DNA from: Sphingomonas kaistensis
Lineage (GTDB): Bacteria; Pseudomonadota; Alphaproteobacteria; Sphingomonadales; Sphingomonadaceae
DNA length: 64,000 nt
NCBI RefSeq assembly: GCF_011927725.1
Contig: NZ_JAATJC010000001.1
Coordinates: 1,309,001 to 1,373,000 of the forward strand
Direction of reading: 5' to 3'
Shown: positions 60,532-64,000 of the stretch, in pieces
Layout of the letters: each line of letters begins with the position of its first letter
How positions within the stretch are numbered: position 1 is the stretch's first letter
Translations under genes and position numbers: made by a program
Notes under the pieces: model-generated
What the model was told of the DNA's origin: nothing
The model's input: only the letters and a program-made list of their open reading frames with translations
Databases searched by the model: none

Positions 60532-62523
60532 ATGCCGATCCTTGCTCTCCCAGCCGAAATCGTGGTCACCGCGCGGGCGCTGCCCGATCCGGCGGCTGAG
60601 CGCCTGCTGGGGGTCAGCCGGATCGATCGCGACCGGCTGGAGGATGCCGGCGGGCTGGGGGTCGAACAGGTACTTCGTGAGGCGGCGGGGGTGATCCTGT
60701 TCCGCCGGTCGGACGCGCGCAGCGGGCAGCCGACCAGTCAGGGCGTGACCCTTCGCGCGCTGGGCGGGAATGCCGCGAGCCGGGCCTTGCTGGTGCTCGA
60801 CGGCGTGCCGCAGTCGGACCCGTTCGGCGGGTGGATCAACTGGCCCGCCTACGATCCCGCGGCGCTTGCGGCGGTGCGCATCGTGCGTGGCGGCGGAAGC
60901 GTCGCCGACGGCCCCGGCGCGCTGGCCGGGACCATCCACCTGACGAGCGCGGTCGGCGAGGGGATTGCGGGGAGCGTCGAGGCCGGCAGCAGGTCGGCCT
61001 TGTACGGCAGTGCCCGGGCCGGGATGGCGCTGGGTCCGGGAAGCCTGTTGCTGTCGGGCTATGGCGGGCGGGGCGAAGGCTTCGTCCCCGTCGAGGCGAG
61101 CGTGCGCGGACCGGCCGATCGGGCATCGCCTTATGCCTATGGCGGCGGACGGGTTCGCTGGGTCGGCGAGGTCGCCGCGGGGCTCGGGCTGGAGGCCGCG
61201 GTGAGCGGTTTCGACGACCGGCGCGAGCGGGGGCTGGCCTTTACCGACAATCGCACAAGGGGCGCCGATGCTTCGCTGCGGCTGGTCGGGCGGGGCGAGT
61301 GGGGCTGGTCCGCGCTGGTCTATGGCCAGCGCCGGGAGTTCGAGAGCAGCTTCGCCAGCACCGACCGGACCCGCACCACCGCGACCCGCACCGCCCTGCA
61401 ATATGACGTGCCCGGCCGAGCGGTCGGGTGGAGCGCGGAGCTCCGGCCGCCGGTGGGTAAGGGGACCGAGCTTCGCCTTGGCACTGACGGGCGGCGGATG
61501 ACCGGGCGCTCCGATGAATTCGGGGCCTATAGCGCAGGGCAGCCGACCCGCGACCGGAGCGCGGGCGGGAAAAGCGCGCATGCCGGGCTGTTCGCCGAGC
61601 TGACCTGGCAGGAAGGCCGCTTCACGCTGAGTGGCACCGCGCGGATGGACCGCTGGACCATCTCCGATGGCGTATTGCGGGATCGTTCGCTGGTCACCGG
61701 TACCGTCAGCGAGGAGCGCGTGCCCAGCCGCCGGGTCTGGCGGCCGACCGCGCGGGTTGCGGCGGGTGCGTCGGTGTCCGAGCGGGTCGCGCTGCGTACG
61801 GCGGCTTATCTCGGCTGGCGGTTGCCGACGCTCAACGAACTCTTTCGCCCGTTTCGCGCCGGGACCGATGCGGTCGCCGCCAACCCCCTGCTGACCCCTG
61901 AGCGGCTGCGCGGGGCGGAGGTCGGGGCCGACTGGCGAAGGGGCGGGGCCTCCGTGTCGGTAACTGCCTTTGCCAATCGCCTGCTCGACCCGATTGCCAA
62001 CGTCACGCTGGGGACCGGTCCGGGCACCTTTCCGGCCGTCGGCTTCGTCGCTGCGGGCGGCAGCTATCGCCAGCGCCGCAACCTCGACCGGATCGACGTG
62101 ACCGGGCTCGAAGCCGCGGGGTCGTGGACGCGGGGAGAGTGGACGCTTGGCGGCTCGCTGTCGCTGGCGGATGCGCGGGTCAGGGCGACCGGGGCGGCAG
62201 CGCCGCTCGATGGGCTGCGCCCGGCGCAAACGTCGTCTTTCGGTGCCGGGGCGAGCGTGAACTGGGAGCGCGGCGGGCGGTCGGCCGGGGTGCAGCTGCG
62301 CCATTCGGGGCGTGCCTACGAGGATGACCTCAACCGCCTGTCGCTGCCGGCTGCAACCACCGTCGATGCGGCGGCGGCGTGGTCTCTGTCGCCGCGCGTG
62401 GCGATGACGGTGCGGGCCGAAAACCTGTTCGATGCCCGGGTGATCGCCGGGCGGACGGGGGACGGGATCACCGAACGCGCCACCCCGCGCAGCCTGTGGC
62501 TCGGGCTCCGCCTGACGCGCTGA
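60532..62523 (+). CDS. TonB-dependent outer-membrane receptor
   Basis: A 663-aa receptor: plug domain near residues 15-130 (GVEQVLREAAGVILFRRSDARSGQP, GGGSVADGPGALAGTIHL), then a 22-strand-type barrel ending with ENLFDARVIAGRTGDGI and a final Arg, with the typical aromatic/hydrophobic C-terminal strand LWLGLRLTR. The signal peptide seems very short (MPILALPAEIVVTA), so the real start may lie upstream at a GTG (60445). The ligand is unknown; the family takes siderophores, cobalamin or sugars. It is divergent from bchI and may share a PpsR site. Confidence 0.85.
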   Translation: MPILALPAEIVVTARALPDPAAERLLGVSRIDRDRLEDAGGLGVEQVLREAAGVILFRRSDARSGQPTSQGVTLRALGGNAASRALLVLDGVPQSDPFGGWINWPAYDPAALAAVRIVRGGGSVADGPGALAGTIHLTSAVGEGIAGSVEAGSRSALYGSARAGMALGPGSLLLSGYGGRGEGFVPVEASVRGPADRASPYAYGGGRVRWVGEVAAGLGLEAAVSGFDDRRERGLAFTDNRTRGADASLRLVGRGEWGWSALVYGQRREFESSFASTDRTRTTATRTALQYDVPGRAVGWSAELRPPVGKGTELRLGTDGRRMTGRSDEFGAYSAGQPTRDRSAGGKSAHAGLFAELTWQEGRFTLSGTARMDRWTISDGVLRDRSLVTGTVSEERVPSRRVWRPTARVAAGASVSERVALRTAAYLGWRLPTLNELFRPFRAGTDAVAANPLLTPERLRGAEVGADWRRGGASVSVTAFANRLLDPIANVTLGTGPGTFPAVGFVAAGGSYRQRRNLDRIDVTGLEAAGSWTRGEWTLGGSLSLADARVRATGAAAPLDGLRPAQTSSFGAGASVNWERGGRSAGVQLRHSGRAYEDDLNRLSLPAATTVDAAAAWSLSPRVAMTVRAENLFDARVIAGRTGDGITERATPRSLWLGLRLTR

Positions 62524-62635
62524 CCGTTGCCGGGAAACGACACCTGCCGTCATTCTGGCCGCGGGCCGCGCAGGGGTGACACAATCTGCCGGCTGGGGCA
62601 TTGGCGCGAAGGGGGCTGTTGAGAAGAGTTTACAT

Positions 62636-64000
62636 TTGCGACCACTGGTGCCGACCTCTGTCCGAACGACCTTGCTGGCCGGGTGCGCCACTCTGATCTT
62701 CGCTGCTTCTCCGGCTGCCGCGCAGGTCGCCGCGCCCGAGCCCCAGCGTCCGGTCTGCCCGCCCGAGGGTCCGACCGTCGCCCCGCCGCCACCTTCCGGA
62801 AGCAATCTGCCGCAGGTCGACCCGATCATCTGCCAGGAGGAGCTGGCCCGCGACGTGCCGCCGATCGGCGCCGACGATCCGGCCCTTGCAACGCCGCTCG
62901 AAAGCGTGGCCGAGTTCGAAGCGCGCCTGCGGGCGCAGGAGGCCGCCGGCATCGACGTCGCTCCCACCGCCGATCCCGAGCTGACCCAGCCGCTGCCGCC
63001 GCTAAGCCAGTTCGACGTGCGCGAAGTGGAGCTGGCCCAGCCGGAAGCGGCAGAAGCCGTGCCCGAGCTGCGGTACGCCATCCGCGTCGAGGGGCTGACC
63101 GAGGTCGACGCGCTCACCGATGTCAGCATGCAGAGCGAATTCGACAGCCTGTCGGCGCTCGAGGACGGGGACGGCAAGGCGGCGAACGAGGCGATGCTCT
63201 CGGCTCGGCTGACCGAGGACAGCAAGCTCCTCCAGCGGATTCTCCAGGCCGAGGGCTGGTACGACGGCGCGGTGCAGACCCGGATCGAACGGGCGACGAG
63301 CGAGGATGGCCAGCCGGTCACCGCCGTGCTGCAGGTGTCGCCGGGAACACGCTACACCCTCGGCAGCATCGCGCTCCAGGCGGACGCTCCGACCCCGCCC
63401 GATCTCATCACCAGGAACCTTGCACTGAACGTCGGCGAGCCCATCGTCGCCCAGCGCATCCAGGGGGCGGAAGCGAACGTCGCCATCGTCCTTCCGCAGG
63501 AAGGCTATCCGTTCGCGACGATCGGCCAGCGCGACGTGCTGCTCGATCCCGAAACGCATCTTGGCGATTACACCCTGCCGATCACGCTGGGACCGCGGGC
63601 GCGGTTCGGCGGGTTCCGCACCACCGGCGACCTTGCCTTCGGGGCCGGCCATGTGAAGACGCTGTCACGGTTCAAGGCGGGCGAATTGTACGACAGCCGC
63701 GACGTCGACGACCTGCGCCAGGCGCTGGTCGCGACCGGGCTGTTCACCACCGTCGCGGTCGAGCCCGAGCGCACGGGCCAGGTCAACCCCGACGGCACCG
63801 AGACGGTGACCATGCTGGTGACGCAGGACGCCGGCCCGCCGCGGACGTTGGCGGCGAGCGCCGGCTACGGCACCGGCCAGGGCTTCCGGGTCGAAGGCAG
63901 CTGGACCCACCGCAACCTGTTCCCGCCCGAAGGCGCGCTGGTCGCTTCTGCCGTCGCAGGGACCCAGGAGCTTGGCGCGAGCGCCATCTTCCGCCGCTCC
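62636..64000 (+). CDS. tamA: TamA-like Omp85 outer-membrane protein, 3'-truncated by window edge (TTG start)
   Basis: An open frame to the window end, 455 codons visible. Signal peptide (TTLLAGCATLIFAASPAAAQ), a long Pro/Glu-rich linker, then POTRA-type repeats (EDSKLLQRILQAEGWYDG; RFGGFRTTGDLAFG, LSRFKAGELYDSRDVDDLRQ) and the start of the barrel (SAGYGTGQGFRVEGSWTHRNLFPPEGAL). TamA, with TamB, moves proteins or lipids to the outer membrane. TTG at 62636 follows GAGAAGAG; an in-frame GTG near 62575 is the alternative. The 112-bp gap before it holds only weak GC-rich pairing after the receptor stop. Confidence 0.85.
   Translation, partial: MRPLVPTSVRTTLLAGCATLIFAASPAAAQVAAPEPQRPVCPPEGPTVAPPPPSGSNLPQVDPIICQEELARDVPPIGADDPALATPLESVAEFEARLRAQEAAGIDVAPTADPELTQPLPPLSQFDVREVELAQPEAAEAVPELRYAIRVEGLTEVDALTDVSMQSEFDSLSALEDGDGKAANEAMLSARLTEDSKLLQRILQAEGWYDGAVQTRIERATSEDGQPVTAVLQVSPGTRYTLGSIALQADAPTPPDLITRNLALNVGEPIVAQRIQGAEANVAIVLPQEGYPFATIGQRDVLLDPETHLGDYTLPITLGPRARFGGFRTTGDLAFGAGHVKTLSRFKAGELYDSRDVDDLRQALVATGLFTTVAVEPERTGQVNPDGTETVTMLVTQDAGPPRTLAASAGYGTGQGFRVEGSWTHRNLFPPEGALVASAVAGTQELGASAIFRRS

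Noticed and set aside
60466..63321. 951-aa minus-strand open frame over the TonB receptor and TamA
   Set aside because: Antisense to two recognisable outer-membrane protein genes; no domain features.

Overview
The window is high-GC chromosomal DNA from an aerobic anoxygenic phototrophic alphaproteobacterium. A sphingomonad-type organism is most likely, judging from an S5 protein with a Gly/Arg-rich N-terminal extension, a DUF3422 gene, two imperfect palindromic repeats flanking rplO, and a compact photosynthesis gene cluster (PGC) of bacteriochlorophyll a and acyclic-carotenoid type. No species call can be made without a search.

Layout. (1) 1-5944: the distal spc operon, rplE-rpsN-rpsH-rplF-rplR-rpsE-rpmD-rplO-secY-adk. 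Two palindromic repeats sit on either side of rplO. (2) 5985-14000: general genes. These are a START-like periplasmic protein, a folA gene preceded by a frameshifted methyltransferase gene, an FAD-linked 2-hydroxyacid dehydrogenase, an Mfd-family helicase and an MHS-type transporter. (3) 14112-20843: cyoABCD-surf1-regB-regA, a tightly overlapping quinol oxidase operon that also encodes a RegB/RegA (PrrBA-like) redox two-component system. (4) 20847-22749: a DUF3422 protein and a membrane-anchored cytochrome c. (5) 22937-60427: the PGC, about 37.5 kb. Its blocks are bchP-bch2-bchG-ppsR-ppaA (minus), bchFNBHLM-lhaA-puhABC-orf-acsF-puhE-hemA-orf (plus), pufCMLAB-orf-bchZYXC-crtF (genes on minus, transcribed crtF to pufC), crtDC (plus) and orf-bchO-bchD-bchI (minus). 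(6) 60532-64000: a TonB-dependent receptor and the start of a TamA/Omp85 gene, cut by the window end.

How it works together. BchHDI inserts Mg, BchM methylates, AcsF closes ring E using oxygen, BchLNB and BchXYZ reduce the macrocycle, BchF and BchC modify the C3 side chain, and BchG/BchP add and reduce the tail. HemA feeds the pathway through the C4 (ALA synthase) route. CrtD, CrtC and CrtF serve the spheroidene/spirilloxanthin branch. PufBA (LH1), PufLM/PuhA (reaction centre) and the tetraheme PufC form the photosystem, assembled with LhaA, PuhB, PuhC, PuhE and possibly Bch2. PpsR and its antirepressor PpaA are encoded inside the cluster. TGT-N12-ACA or TGT-N12-ACG operators lie before bchG, between ppaA and bchF, before bchC (tandem, 8 bp apart), between crtF and crtD, and between bchI and the TonB receptor. 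RegBA next door suggests a second redox input.

Not in the window: bchE, pucBA, crtE, crtB, crtI, idi, and any tRNA, rRNA, CRISPR array, insertion sequence or phage gene. Most interesting are several tiny translationally coupled ORFs inside the PGC (notably a 44-codon ORF in the pufQ position between bchZ and pufB), long C-terminal tails on PufA, PufB and PufM, a PpsR with a single cysteine, and a crtC with no canonical start codon.
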